DNA from: Pseudomonadota bacterium
GTDB taxonomy: Bacteria > Pseudomonadota > Gammaproteobacteria > Burkholderiales > JABEVD01
Direction of reading: 5' to 3'
DNA length: 8,898 nucleotides
Assembly (NCBI GenBank): GCA_021811205.1
Contig: JAJZPK010000098.1
Coordinates: 1 to 8,898 of the forward strand
The position numbers and the translations under genes were made by a program. This document shows positions 1 to 6,616 of this stretch, one piece after another. Position 1 is the stretch's first letter. Each line of letters starts with the position of its first letter. The notes below the pieces were generated by a model, which made no database searches, had not been told where the DNA came from, and saw nothing but the letters and a program-made list of their open reading frames with translations.

Positions 1-536
1 CTGTAGAAACGGGTTTCAGCAAAGGATTCAAGGTTCTCTCCACGGGACGCGAGCCATGCCTCAAGGCGGGTGATCTTTCCCTCCCTGAAGCAGGGCACGC
101 CCGCAACCCCTCCCGTGAATTCGATTCCGTCCGTGTCGGGTTCGGTGGCCAGCAGGTTTTCGATGCCGAAGGCCCTGGCGATCGGTCCCGTGACGAAGCT
201 GTTGGTTGCCGTCACGATGGCGCAAAGATCTCCCCGGTGGGAAGCGACCAGCCTGAAAGCAGCATCCAGCATCATCGGTCTGACCTTGGTTTCCATGAAT
301 TCGGCATGCCAGGCATCCAGCTGGGTTCGCTTGTGCCTGGACAAGGGTTTCAGCTGGAAGGCGAGAAATTCGTTGATATCCAGCGTTCCTGCCTTGTAAT
401 CCTCGTAGAATTTGCGATTTTTCGCATCATAAACTTCGCGGTCGAGCACACCCTTCTCGATCAGGAACTGCGCCCATTCGAAGTCGCTGTCCCCGCCAAG
501 CAGGGTGTTGTCCAGGTCGAACAGGGTCAGTCGCAT
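1..536 (-). CDS. HAD-IB family phosphatase (SerB-like), 3' end outside window
   Basis: Reading leftward from the ATG at 536, 178 codons are present and the frame is open at the edge. The N-terminus MRLTLFDLDNTLLGG carries HAD motif I (nucleophile Asp7, Asp9, with DNT where many phosphatases have DGT). IVTATNSF near residue 109 gives motif II Thr, and REGKITRLEAW near residue 154 gives the motif III Lys. Motif IV (the second metal-binding aspartates) should lie just beyond the window. This pattern fits the HAD-IB hypothetical phosphatase group related to phosphoserine phosphatase SerB; the substrate is unknown. The start lies inside the 3' end of hda (10-base overlap), so the two genes are very probably translationally coupled. 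In many betaproteobacteria the genes that follow are pcnB and folK; that part is recollection, not visible here. It is probably not the true SerB, because this group is distinct from the serine-pathway enzyme. Confidence 0.9.
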   Translation of the reverse strand, partial: MRLTLFDLDNTLLGGDSDFEWAQFLIEKGVLDREVYDAKNRKFYEDYKAGTLDINEFLAFQLKPLSRHKRTQLDAWHAEFMETKVRPMMLDAAFRLVASHRGDLCAIVTATNSFVTGPIARAFGIENLLATEPDTDGIEFTGGVAGVPCFREGKITRLEAWLASRGENLESFAETRFY

Positions 537-1183
537 TTCATCCTTTCAATGACTTCTTTCAGCAGGGGTATCGTGATCGGGCGCTTAGCCTCGCGCGAGA
601 ATTCATCGAGCGCATCGAGCATCTTCATGAGCGTGGGCAGGTCGCGGCGAACATGATGCATCAAATAATCGACCACTTCCACCGATATTTCGAACCCCAT
701 GTCCTTTGCATGTGCACTCAGGGCCGAACGCTTTTCCTCGTCGAGCAGTGGGCGGACCTGGTAGACGAGCCCCCATCCCAGCCTCGTGGCGAGATCTTCC
801 CTCACGTCCAATCGGGCAGGAGGCTCATCCCCGGAGACTAGAAGCGCACCGCCCGCTTCCTTCAGTCTGTTGTACAGATGGAAAAGCGCGATTTGCCCTG
901 CTTCATCCAGGGCGCCCACGTCGTCAACCGCAACGAAGTCGACGTCGAACTCGAATCGGGTTTCGGCTTCGCAATGGACGTAAATCCCCGAAGCCGCCTC
1001 GGCGCATGCAAGAAGAAGATGCGTCCTTCCGCACCCAGACTCCCCCCAAAGATAGACCATGCGTTCATTCGATCGCCCGGAAGCCAGTTCGCGCAGCTGA
1101 TAAAGCAGTTCGCCGTTTTCCCCGGGAACAAAATTGGCAAGCGTTGGGCTTTGTGACGGAAATTCAAGCAGCAGCTGTTTCAT
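527..1183 (-). CDS. hda: DnaA regulatory inactivator Hda
   Basis: This 218-residue AAA+ protein is related to the ATPase core of DnaA. In E. coli, Hda-ADP bound to the DNA-loaded beta clamp triggers hydrolysis of ATP on DnaA and so prevents over-initiation. The N-terminal KQLLLEF (residues 2-7) matches the clamp-binding motif expected at the Hda N-terminus. The Walker A loop GESGCGRT (47-54) has Arg in place of the usual Lys, as Hda proteins commonly do. Walker B is VAVDDV (84-89), the sensor I strand is near LLVSGD (114-119), a putative arginine finger sits in DLATRL (Arg134), and sensor II is in RRDLPTLMKML (about Arg180). There is no DnaA-type DNA-binding domain, so it is not DnaA. Length is close to E. 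coli Hda (about 230). No Shine-Dalgarno sequence is obvious before the ATG. The gene diverges from purM and overlaps the HAD phosphatase downstream. Confidence 0.93.
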   Translation of the reverse strand: MKQLLLEFPSQSPTLANFVPGENGELLYQLRELASGRSNERMVYLWGESGCGRTHLLLACAEAASGIYVHCEAETRFEFDVDFVAVDDVGALDEAGQIALFHLYNRLKEAGGALLVSGDEPPARLDVREDLATRLGWGLVYQVRPLLDEEKRSALSAHAKDMGFEISVEVVDYLMHHVRRDLPTLMKMLDALDEFSREAKRPITIPLLKEVIERMKCD

Positions 1184-1262
1184 TAGACGTCAGGCTTGCG
1201 GTAAAATTGTGGGTAAGACAAAGCATCTATTCTAGTGCATCCTCGACTTCGAAAGAACCCAA
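1184..1262. promoter_or_regulatory. Divergent hda/purM promoter region
   Basis: These 79 bases must hold the promoters for both hda (leftward) and purM (rightward). For purM, one candidate -10 is TAAAAT at 1202-1207 within GCGGTAAAAT; another is TATTCT at 1228-1233 with a weak -35 TTGTGG at 1207-1212 (15-base spacer). For hda, TAGAAT read on the minus strand at 1234-1229 is a possible -10 without a clear -35. Neither start codon has a good Shine-Dalgarno sequence. No clear operator or long inverted repeat is visible. The region's role is safe from gene orientation; the exact boxes are guesses. Confidence 0.45.
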
Positions 1263-2297
1263 GTGAGCCACCTATCATACAAAGACGCAGGCGTAGACAT
1301 CGATGCAGGCGACAAATTGATCGAAAACATCAAGCCTCATGCCCTGAAAACCATGCGTGAAGGCGTGCTTGCCGGCATAGGCGGATTCGGCGCGCTTTTC
1401 GAGATTTCCAGGAAATACAGGGAACCCGTTCTGGTATCCGGCACGGACGGCGTGGGCACCAAGCTGAGGCTCGCCTTCATGCTGGAAAAGCACGACACGG
1501 TCGGCATCGATCTTGTCGCGATGAGCGTCAACGACATTCTTGTCCAGGGGGCCGAGCCCCTCTTCTTTCTCGATTATTTCGCATGCGGGAAGCTCGACGT
1601 CGCAGCTGCAACCGATGTCATCAAGGGCATCGCCAAAGGGTGTGAAATGTCGGGCTGCGCGCTGATCGGAGGCGAGACGGCGGAGATGCCCGGGATGTAT
1701 CCCGATGGGGAATACGATCTTGCAGGATTCGCAGTGGGTGCGGTGGAAAAGTCCGAAATCATCGACGGCAAGGACATCAAGGAAGGCGACGTCGTGCTCG
1801 GACTTGCGTCCAGCGGTGCGCACTCGAACGGCTATTCGCTGATCAGGAAGATACTCGAACGGGACAATACCGACCTTTCCATGATCCTGCCCGGTGAATC
1901 GCGACCGCTTCGCGACGCCATCATGGCGCCGACCCGGATCTACGTGAAATCGATACTCAATCTTTTCGAAAAATGCGCACCCAAAGGACTCGCGCATATC
2001 ACGGGAGGCGGACTCATCGAAAACATCCCGCGCATCCTGCCGGAGAATCTGACCGCCGCCCTGCAAAGGAATGCATGGCCCATGCCTCCGCTTTTCTCGT
2101 GGCTCCAGGCCCGCGGCAATGTGCTCGATGCTGAAATGTACCGGGTGTTCAATTGCGGCATCGGCATGGTCGTCGTGACATCCAGGGAAAATGCGGAAAC
2201 ATCCATGCGCCTACTGAAGGAATCGGGCGAGAGCGTATGGCAGATCGGCGAAATCAGGCGCAGGGAACCCGGTCAGGCACAGACCTTCGTCGAATGA
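1263..2297 (+). CDS. purM: Phosphoribosylformylglycinamidine cyclo-ligase (AIR synthetase)
   Basis: PurM performs the fifth step of purine synthesis in the cytoplasm: ATP-dependent ring closure of FGAM to AIR. The protein is 344 residues, against 345 in E. coli, and complete. Family signatures run in order: [12 protein letters not shown] at the N-terminus (5-16), the nucleotide-binding stretch [14 protein letters not shown] (59-72), [15 protein letters not shown] (88-102), [11 protein letters not shown] (136-146), [16 protein letters not shown] (183-198) and [13 protein letters not shown] (245-257), with [11 protein letters not shown] near the C-terminus. Translation starts at GTG 1263; the next residues SHLSYKDAG align with the usual family start, so no earlier start is needed. 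The ribosome site is poor. The stop TGA overlaps the ATG of purN (ATGA), so the two are co-transcribed and probably coupled. Confidence 0.97.
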   Translation: MSHLSYKDAGVDIDAGDKLIENIKPHALKTMREGVLAGIGGFGALFEISRKYREPVLVSGTDGVGTKLRLAFMLEKHDTVGIDLVAMSVNDILVQGAEPLFFLDYFACGKLDVAAATDVIKGIAKGCEMSGCALIGGETAEMPGMYPDGEYDLAGFAVGAVEKSEIIDGKDIKEGDVVLGLASSGAHSNGYSLIRKILERDNTDLSMILPGESRPLRDAIMAPTRIYVKSILNLFEKCAPKGLAHITGGGLIENIPRILPENLTAALQRNAWPMPPLFSWLQARGNVLDAEMYRVFNCGIGMVVVTSRENAETSMRLLKESGESVWQIGEIRRREPGQAQTFVE

Positions 2298-2929
2298 AGC
2301 GCATCGTCATCCTGATTTCCGGGCGGGGAAGCAACATGCTTTCCATCCTGGAATCGGGCCTGCCTCTAGACGTTTCCGCCGTCATCGGCAACAGGCGCGA
2401 TTCACAAGGTCTGCTCCTTGCACGCGAGCGAGGCATCGAAACCTGCGCCGTCGAACACGCGAATTACCCGACTCGCGAAGCGTTCGACGATGCGCTCGCC
2501 GATAAAATAGACAGTTTTTCTCCCGATTACGTCGTCCTCGCAGGCTTCATGCGCATTCTCGGAAGCCGCTTCGTTGCACGCTATTCGGGCAGGCTCATCA
2601 ACATCCACCCCTCGCTCCTTCCCGCCTTCCCAGGCACGAATACCCACAAAAGGGCGCTTGAGGAAGGGGTCAAGATTCACGGCTGCACGGTTCATTTCGT
2701 CACCGACCAGCTCGACCATGGCGCAATCATCGTCCAGGCGGCTGTTCCCGTTCTCGACGACGATACGGAAGATACGCTTGCCGCCCGTGTGCTCGCTCAG
2801 GAACACATAATCTACCCGGCGGCAATCCGATGGCTGATCGAAGGCAGACTGAGGATGGAGGGCGGACGGGTTTTCGGCGGTCCGACGGGAAATGGCGCCC
2901 TGATTTCGCCAAAAATACCTGATGAATGA
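2294..2929 (+). CDS. purN: Phosphoribosylglycinamide formyltransferase 1 (GAR transformylase)
   Basis: PurN transfers a formyl group from 10-formyl-tetrahydrofolate to GAR, the third step of purine synthesis. From the ATG at 2294 the protein is 211 residues, matching E. coli PurN (212). The N-terminus [14 protein letters not shown] is the phosphate-binding loop. The catalytic set is present: Asn103 and His105 in [13 protein letters not shown], and Asp141 in [10 protein letters not shown]. The open frame extends upstream to 2153, but that part is antiparallel-frame noise within purM; the ATG overlapping the purM stop is the standard start. The gene ends in a second ATGA overlap with the DUF3108 gene, so purM, purN and that gene form one transcription unit. 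A cytosolic monomer or dimer is expected from the family. Confidence 0.97.
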   Translation: MKRIVILISGRGSNMLSILESGLPLDVSAVIGNRRDSQGLLLARERGIETCAVEHANYPTREAFDDALADKIDSFSPDYVVLAGFMRILGSRFVARYSGRLINIHPSLLPAFPGTNTHKRALEEGVKIHGCTVHFVTDQLDHGAIIVQAAVPVLDDDTEDTLAARVLAQEHIIYPAAIRWLIEGRLRMEGGRVFGGPTGNGALISPKIPDE

Positions 2930-3882
2930 TGAGCCGCATCCCCAGGATCCTGATTTATGCCCTGCTGATCTCGCTCCTGATCCACATCTTACTGCTCGGC
3001 CTCATCCCCAAGATTTCATGGCCCGATTTCTCAAAAAAGACGATCACGCTTCAAGCGCGCATCGTCCCGCCTGAAAAACCAATAAAATTCAAGCCGCTCG
3101 CCCCGCCCGTGCCGAAAGCGAAGCGGCCGGCAGCACCCGAATCGCAGCCCGGACTCAAGAAACCCGCAAGTGCCCCGGTTGCGCAAAGCACTCCGATTGC
3201 ACAAAGCGCCCCCAGCGCTGAAAAGCCGGCCAGAAAGGGACCCGAAGTGCCGATGCATGCGAAGCTCGTGTTCAACGTCATCAGGGACAATGCTGTGGTG
3301 GGCAGGGCCGTGCAGACCTGGGACATCTCGGATGACGGTCATTACAAGATCACCAGCACGGTAGGCGCGATCGGCATTTTCTCGCTTTTCGTCAAGGGAG
3401 AAATAGTCCAGACGAGCGAGGGGCGAGTGACGGATGTGGGCCTGAGGCCCGACCGCTATACCATCACCAGAGGGAGCGAAGCGAACAGGCAGGAAGCCGA
3501 TTTCGACTGGCAAGACATGAAGCTCGACCTCATCTCGAACGGGACCAGAAAGCAGGTCGATCTGCTGCCCATGACTCAGGACCAGCTGAGTTTCCTCTAC
3601 CAGTTCGGCTATACGCCTCCCAGGCAAGGCATATTCAGCTTCCATGCGACCGACGGAAGGAAGCTCGACATCTACGACTACCAGATCGTCGGGGAGGAGG
3701 AAATCCTCTCAGGCACCATGAAGATCAAAACGATACACCTCAGGAAATTGCACCAGCAGGGGGTCGAGGGAACCGAGATCTGGCTCGACGAGGATCATTA
3801 CTACTGGCCGGCACAGGTTCTGATGACGGACAGGAAAGGTGACTCGATGAGGCAGTTGATCACGTCAATCGAAGAAAAATGA
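2926..3882 (+). CDS. Membrane-anchored DUF3108 domain protein with TonB-like N-terminus
   Basis: A 318-residue protein of unknown function. Residues 8-28 form one hydrophobic membrane segment, preceded by Arg residues, giving an in-cytoplasm N-terminus and a periplasmic remainder. Residues about 48-108 are rich in Pro, Ala and Lys, with a short internal repeat (VAQSTP / IAQSAP), and look like an extended linker. Residues about 110-318 form a beta-rich globular domain of the DUF3108 type (for example LVFNVIRDNAVVG, GTMKIKTIHLRKL, EIWLDEDHYYWPAQV). The membrane segment contains Ser16 and His20 in the same spacing and at the same positions as in E. coli TonB. The start overlaps the purN stop (ATGA); a second ATG at 2929 is also possible. 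It is carried on a purine operon, but nothing in the sequence links it to purines. A periplasmic role, perhaps spanning from the inner membrane, is inference. Confidence 0.88.
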   Translation: MMSRIPRILIYALLISLLIHILLLGLIPKISWPDFSKKTITLQARIVPPEKPIKFKPLAPPVPKAKRPAAPESQPGLKKPASAPVAQSTPIAQSAPSAEKPARKGPEVPMHAKLVFNVIRDNAVVGRAVQTWDISDDGHYKITSTVGAIGIFSLFVKGEIVQTSEGRVTDVGLRPDRYTITRGSEANRQEADFDWQDMKLDLISNGTRKQVDLLPMTQDQLSFLYQFGYTPPRQGIFSFHATDGRKLDIYDYQIVGEEEILSGTMKIKTIHLRKLHQQGVEGTEIWLDEDHYYWPAQVLMTDRKGDSMRQLITSIEEK

Positions 3883-3896
3883 GGCGTCATGCCTCT
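3874..3896 (-). terminator. Hairpin terminator at the convergent junction
   Basis: Read on the minus strand, GAGGC (3895-3891), loop ATGAC, GCCTC (3885-3881) forms a short five-pair GC-rich stem, followed by ATTTTTCTTC, a usable U-tract. It would terminate the diguanylate cyclase transcript. The stem contains that gene's TGA stop (3889-3887), and the T-run lies inside the last codons of the converging DUF3108 gene. On the plus strand no T-run follows, so it is probably one-directional. The stem is short, so strength is uncertain. Confidence 0.5.
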
Positions 3897-4810
3897 GACT
3901 GATGGAACTGAACCTGATTGCCGCCCGCCATCTTCGCACGATACATTGCCTCGTCAGCCCACTTGAGAATGCTCTCTGCGGCAATTTCGCAACCCTGAAA
4001 AACCACCGCGCCCATGCTCGCGGTGCAGACATATTCGACCATGCCACGCTGCATTTGTCCCCCATCCATTTCCAGAACATAAGGCTCCGCCATTCTGGCT
4101 CGAATTTTTTCGGCCACAGCCTGAACCTGCAAAAATGAATCATTCCTGTCCTCTGCCAGCTGCCCAAGAATCACGACGAACTCGTCGCCGCCAAATCTTG
4201 CCAGGGTGTCGATCTCGCGCATGCAGGTTTTGAGCCGTTTTGAAAATTCCACAAGCACCTTGTCGCCAAATGCATGACCATGCCTGTCGTTGAGCGACTT
4301 GAAACTATCCAGATCGAGCAGCATCAGCGCAGCGTAACTGCCGTTGCGCTTGCTGGCTGCCATCGCCTGAGACAAGCGGTCATGCAGAAGATGTCGATTG
4401 GGCAGTTCCGTCAAGGCATCATGGAAAGCCAGCTTCCGGATCAGGTCCTCGGCCCGCTTTCGTTCCGTGATGTCGTGGACTATAGAAAAGAACAGCTTCC
4501 TGCCCATGTAACTGATCGTCGAAATCTGGACCTCGACGATACGGATTGCATCGTCTGCCAACCGGTGGCTGAAGACGAAGCTGTTTTTTTCTCCCCGCAT
4601 CGCCTGCTCCCTTTGAGGGGAAATTTCGGATTCTGGTTGCGCATTGATCCGGCTCACCGGCAAGCCGCGCATCTCTTCCCGCATATAGCCGTAGAAATCC
4701 GCCGCCGCGAAATTGGCGTCGACGATGATGAGTTCCACAGGATCGATCAACAGCATCACGGCGGCATGCCGTTCGAACATCTGCTTGAAAAGCAAGTCGT
4801 CCAGTATCAT
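3887..4810 (-). CDS. Cytoplasmic PAS-GGDEF diguanylate cyclase
   Basis: A 307-residue protein that should make cyclic di-GMP from two GTP. There is no membrane segment. Residues about 5-120 form a PAS sensor domain (MLLIDPVELIIVDANFAAADFYGY, closing with the typical DITERKRAEDLIRKLAFHD linker). Residues about 124-305 form the GGDEF domain: DALTELPNRHLL, the metal-binding Asp in LLDLDSFKSLND (about 166), the active-site loop FGGDEF (GGDEF at 207-211) and WADEAMYRAKMAGGN near the end. An allosteric inhibition site RxxD (Arg198-Asp201) sits five residues before GGDEF, so feedback inhibition by c-di-GMP is expected. No EAL or HD-GYP domain follows. The ATG at 4810 starts just before the PAS fold and lies 30 bases downstream of a TATAAT box. 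The gene is divergent from the TPR-methyltransferase and convergent with the DUF3108 gene. The PAS ligand is not predictable. Confidence 0.95.
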   Translation of the reverse strand: MILDDLLFKQMFERHAAVMLLIDPVELIIVDANFAAADFYGYMREEMRGLPVSRINAQPESEISPQREQAMRGEKNSFVFSHRLADDAIRIVEVQISTISYMGRKLFFSIVHDITERKRAEDLIRKLAFHDALTELPNRHLLHDRLSQAMAASKRNGSYAALMLLDLDSFKSLNDRHGHAFGDKVLVEFSKRLKTCMREIDTLARFGGDEFVVILGQLAEDRNDSFLQVQAVAEKIRARMAEPYVLEMDGGQMQRGMVEYVCTASMGAVVFQGCEIAAESILKWADEAMYRAKMAGGNQVQFHQSEA

Positions 4811-4839
4811 GAAATGCTGCCGAAATTGAATTGATAGTA

Positions 4840-4845
4840 ATTATA
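4840..4845 (-). promoter_or_regulatory. Candidate -10 box for the PAS-GGDEF gene
   Basis: Minus-strand TATAAT is a perfect sigma-70 -10 hexamer, 30 bases ahead of the ATG at 4810. No good -35 is found 16-18 bases upstream (AGACCC at 17), so an activator or weak promoter is possible. The location in the divergent spacer supports it. Confidence 0.45.
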
Positions 4846-4867
4846 TTCCAATCTTCCTGAATGGGTC

Positions 4868-4897
4868 TTGACGCTACACGAATTGCTGAAGTAGATT
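4868..4897 (+). promoter_or_regulatory. Candidate promoter for the TPR-methyltransferase gene
   Basis: TTGACG (4868-4873) matches five of six -35 bases; TAGATT (4892-4897) matches four of six -10 bases at an 18-base spacing. The start codon follows 30 bases later at 4928. The whole divergent spacer is 117 bases and also holds the opposing diguanylate cyclase promoter, so the two may share control. Confidence 0.4.
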
Positions 4898-4927
4898 TCC
4901 GAGAACTCCCTGAACGAGCCTTGAGAC

Positions 4928-6202
4928 ATGACCGACCTGAATCGGGCAATGCAGCTTCATCTCGAAGGAAAATACGCCGACAGTGAAGCGCTCTACAGGC
5001 AACTGCTCGAAGCGCATCCCGATCCCGCCAAGATCATGCAATGCCTGGGTTTCCTGCTGCAGCAGACGGGCAGGCTCGAAGAAGCGCTCGAGTTCATCGA
5101 GGCCTCCCTTGCGATCGACGCTGCGCATGCCGAATGGCATTACAACCACGGCATCGTGCTCGAGAAGCTCGGACGGAGCGAGGATGCGGCCAAAGCGTTC
5201 TCCCGTTCCCTGTCTCTCAATCGGAACAATTACTTCTGCTGGACGAATCTGGGTGCCGTGCTCGAAAAAGGCGGCGCGTTTGAACAGGCCGAACAGGCTT
5301 ACCGGGAAGCCGTCATGCTGAACCCGCAATGCATGGATGCCTATTATCTGCTCGCTTCCCTGTTCGCTTCCCAGGGCAGGTTCATTGAGGCCAAGCACTT
5401 CAATTCTCAGGGGATCATCTACGATCCAGTTGAGAACAAGTCGAAAATCAAGCTCGGCCTCGCCCTTTACGAGACCGGGCGGCAGGATGACGCGATTCGT
5501 CTCATGAAAAGCTGGTGTGATACCGAGCCGGGAAATCCCGTGGCCCTTCACATGCTTGCCGCGTTCAGGGAAACGAATGCGCCTGAACGCTGCACGGCCC
5601 AGTATGTCGAGACGACTTTCGACAATTTCGCACATGACTTCGAATCGGTTCTTTCCCGACTGGATTATGCAGGACCGAGACTGCTGAAAGAGGCTCTCGG
5701 CCGACTGGGTTTTCAGAAAAGCAGCCTCAAGGTCCTGGATTTGGGCTGTGGCACTGGGCTGAACGGCCCTGTCCTGAAACCGATATCGAAAATCCTCACC
5801 GGCGTCGATCTCAGCAGCGCGATGCTGGGCAAGGCGCAGGATAAAAACTGCTACGATTTTTTCTTCAAGTCGGAAATATGCGAATTCCTGGATCGGGAAA
5901 GCGCCCGGTTCGATCTCATCACCTGCATCGACACGCTGATCTATTTCGGGAACCTCGAAGCCGTGTTCAGAAAGACCCACGCAAGACTGGAGAAAGGCGG
6001 ATCATTCATTTTCACCACCGAAACAGGCTCAGACGGTTTCGACCTGGACGTCACCGGGAGATACCGTCATGCGGAGAATTACGTCACCGGACTGCTTGAA
6101 CAAGCCGGATTCCCCCCCCCATCCATCGAAGATGCAGTCATCCGCCGCGAAAGTGCGCGCCCCGTCTATGGACAGCTGTTTATTGCCAGCAAGATTCATT
6201 GA
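4928..6202 (+). CDS. TPR-repeat protein fused to a class I SAM methyltransferase
   Basis: A 424-residue soluble protein with two parts. Residues 3-204 hold six tandem tetratricopeptide repeats at an exact 34-residue spacing (for example GKYADSEALYRQLLEAHPD, GRLEEALEFIEASLAID, GRSEDAAKAFSRSLSLN, GAFEQAEQAYREAVMLNP). A linker with AQYVETTFDNFAHDFE (224-239) leads into a methyltransferase fold: motif I VLDLGCGTGLNG (269-280), acidic Asp294 in TGVDLSSAMLGKA, ITCIDTLIYFGNL (331-343) and LEKGGSFIFTTE (354-365). The architecture fits the predicted TPR-containing methyltransferases of COG4976; the substrate is unknown. TPRs usually bind proteins, so a protein target or partner is a reasonable guess. 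No signal peptide is seen. The ATG at 4928 begins directly before the first repeat, with only a weak GAG ribosome site. A run of nine C near the 3' end (6112-6120) is in frame and encodes Pro residues 397-399. Confidence 0.92.
   Translation: MTDLNRAMQLHLEGKYADSEALYRQLLEAHPDPAKIMQCLGFLLQQTGRLEEALEFIEASLAIDAAHAEWHYNHGIVLEKLGRSEDAAKAFSRSLSLNRNNYFCWTNLGAVLEKGGAFEQAEQAYREAVMLNPQCMDAYYLLASLFASQGRFIEAKHFNSQGIIYDPVENKSKIKLGLALYETGRQDDAIRLMKSWCDTEPGNPVALHMLAAFRETNAPERCTAQYVETTFDNFAHDFESVLSRLDYAGPRLLKEALGRLGFQKSSLKVLDLGCGTGLNGPVLKPISKILTGVDLSSAMLGKAQDKNCYDFFFKSEICEFLDRESARFDLITCIDTLIYFGNLEAVFRKTHARLEKGGSFIFTTETGSDGFDLDVTGRYRHAENYVTGLLEQAGFPPPSIEDAVIRRESARPVYGQLFIASKIH
6112..6120 (+). repeat. Nine-cytosine homopolymer inside the TPR-methyltransferase gene
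   Basis: Nine C in a row encode a short proline stretch (GFPPPSIED) about 25 residues before the C-terminus. As read, the frame downstream stays sensible (ARPVYGQLFIASKIH), so length nine is the in-frame state. One-base slippage would change the last part of the protein. Confidence 0.9.
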
Positions 6203-6211
6203 AAGGGCGCT

Positions 6212-6237
6212 TCAGCATCATTTCGCGATGATGCTGA
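6212..6237. terminator. Perfect 10-bp stem-loop between convergent genes
   Basis: TCAGCATCAT (6212-6221) and ATGATGCTGA (6228-6237) are exact inverted complements around a six-base loop TTCGCG. It lies 10 bases after the TPR-methyltransferase stop and includes the stop codon (6220-6218) of the opposing small gene. On the plus strand it is followed by TACACTTTT, a weak T-run; on the minus strand by AGCGCCCTTTC. A weak bidirectional terminator or a 3' end stabilising hairpin is likely. Confidence 0.55.
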
Positions 6238-6616
6238 TACACTTTTCGAGACCAGTGGGTTTATGCGAACTGTCGACGACGCCAACGCACAATCGGTGTT
6301 TTCCCGGCGCAAGCGGTCCCAAAGCCTTTCTTCCGTTTATCTCGCGGCTGACTTCCGTCCATTTCCCGCCGCTGTAGGTATCCACCGTACGGCTGATGGC
6401 CCGATTGCGCAATGTTTCATGCCCCTTTCCGTCCACATACAGATGGACATGGTCTCCCGTGCTGTCGAATTTGGCCATGAAAACGACGTGAAACTGAGCA
6501 TCAGGATCCACTGTCGCCCCGTCGGCTGGGGAGACTATCTTCACTTCTCCCACGGTAGCAAAGGCGGAAGGCACCAGCACAACCAGCAAGAACGCCAAGG
6601 CAATCATTTTTTTCAT
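6218..6616 (-). CDS. Small secreted protein, possibly DUF4399-like
   Basis: A 132-residue protein with a clear signal peptide: MKK, a hydrophobic core (IALAFLLVVLV) and a PSAFA cleavage site after residue 20, so the mature form (about 112 residues) is periplasmic or secreted. The mature part is beta-rich: VKIVSPADGATVDPDAQF, GDHVHLYVDG (54-63), LAPGKHRLCVGVVDSSH (102-118). The HVHLYVDG and PGKH elements recall DUF4399-type domains, but that match is from memory and uncertain. Cys110 and Cys126 could form a disulfide. The ATG at 6616 is chosen because GGGAGGTGAG (6630-6621) is a near-ideal Shine-Dalgarno sequence seven bases upstream; a longer reading from GTG 6625 would start inside that site. 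This is the best ribosome site in the window. Function is unknown. Confidence 0.85.
   Translation of the reverse strand: MKKMIALAFLLVVLVPSAFATVGEVKIVSPADGATVDPDAQFHVVFMAKFDSTGDHVHLYVDGKGHETLRNRAISRTVDTYSGGKWTEVSREINGRKALGPLAPGKHRLCVGVVDSSHKPTGLEKCISIIAK

Noticed and set aside
1184..1262. Possible purine riboswitch or PurR operator before purM
   Set aside because: The spacer is only 79 bases, with no riboswitch-like fold and no recognisable PurR palindrome.
706..1266. 186-codon plus-strand frame over hda
   Set aside because: The product is Arg/Pro-rich and low in order, typical of an out-of-frame reading; hda on the opposite strand is intact.
1275..2066. 263-codon open frame antisense to purM
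   Set aside because: purM is fully supported by motifs and length; the antisense frame is a by-product of codon use.
4419..4949. Longer alternative frame over the N-terminus of the diguanylate cyclase
   Set aside because: It is in a different frame from the PAS-GGDEF protein and shows no domain; no sign of a frameshift in the cyclase.
4874..5980. 368-codon open frame on the minus strand
   Set aside because: It mirrors the TPR-methyltransferase gene, whose repeats and SAM motifs prove the plus strand is coding; it also crosses the divergent promoter spacer.
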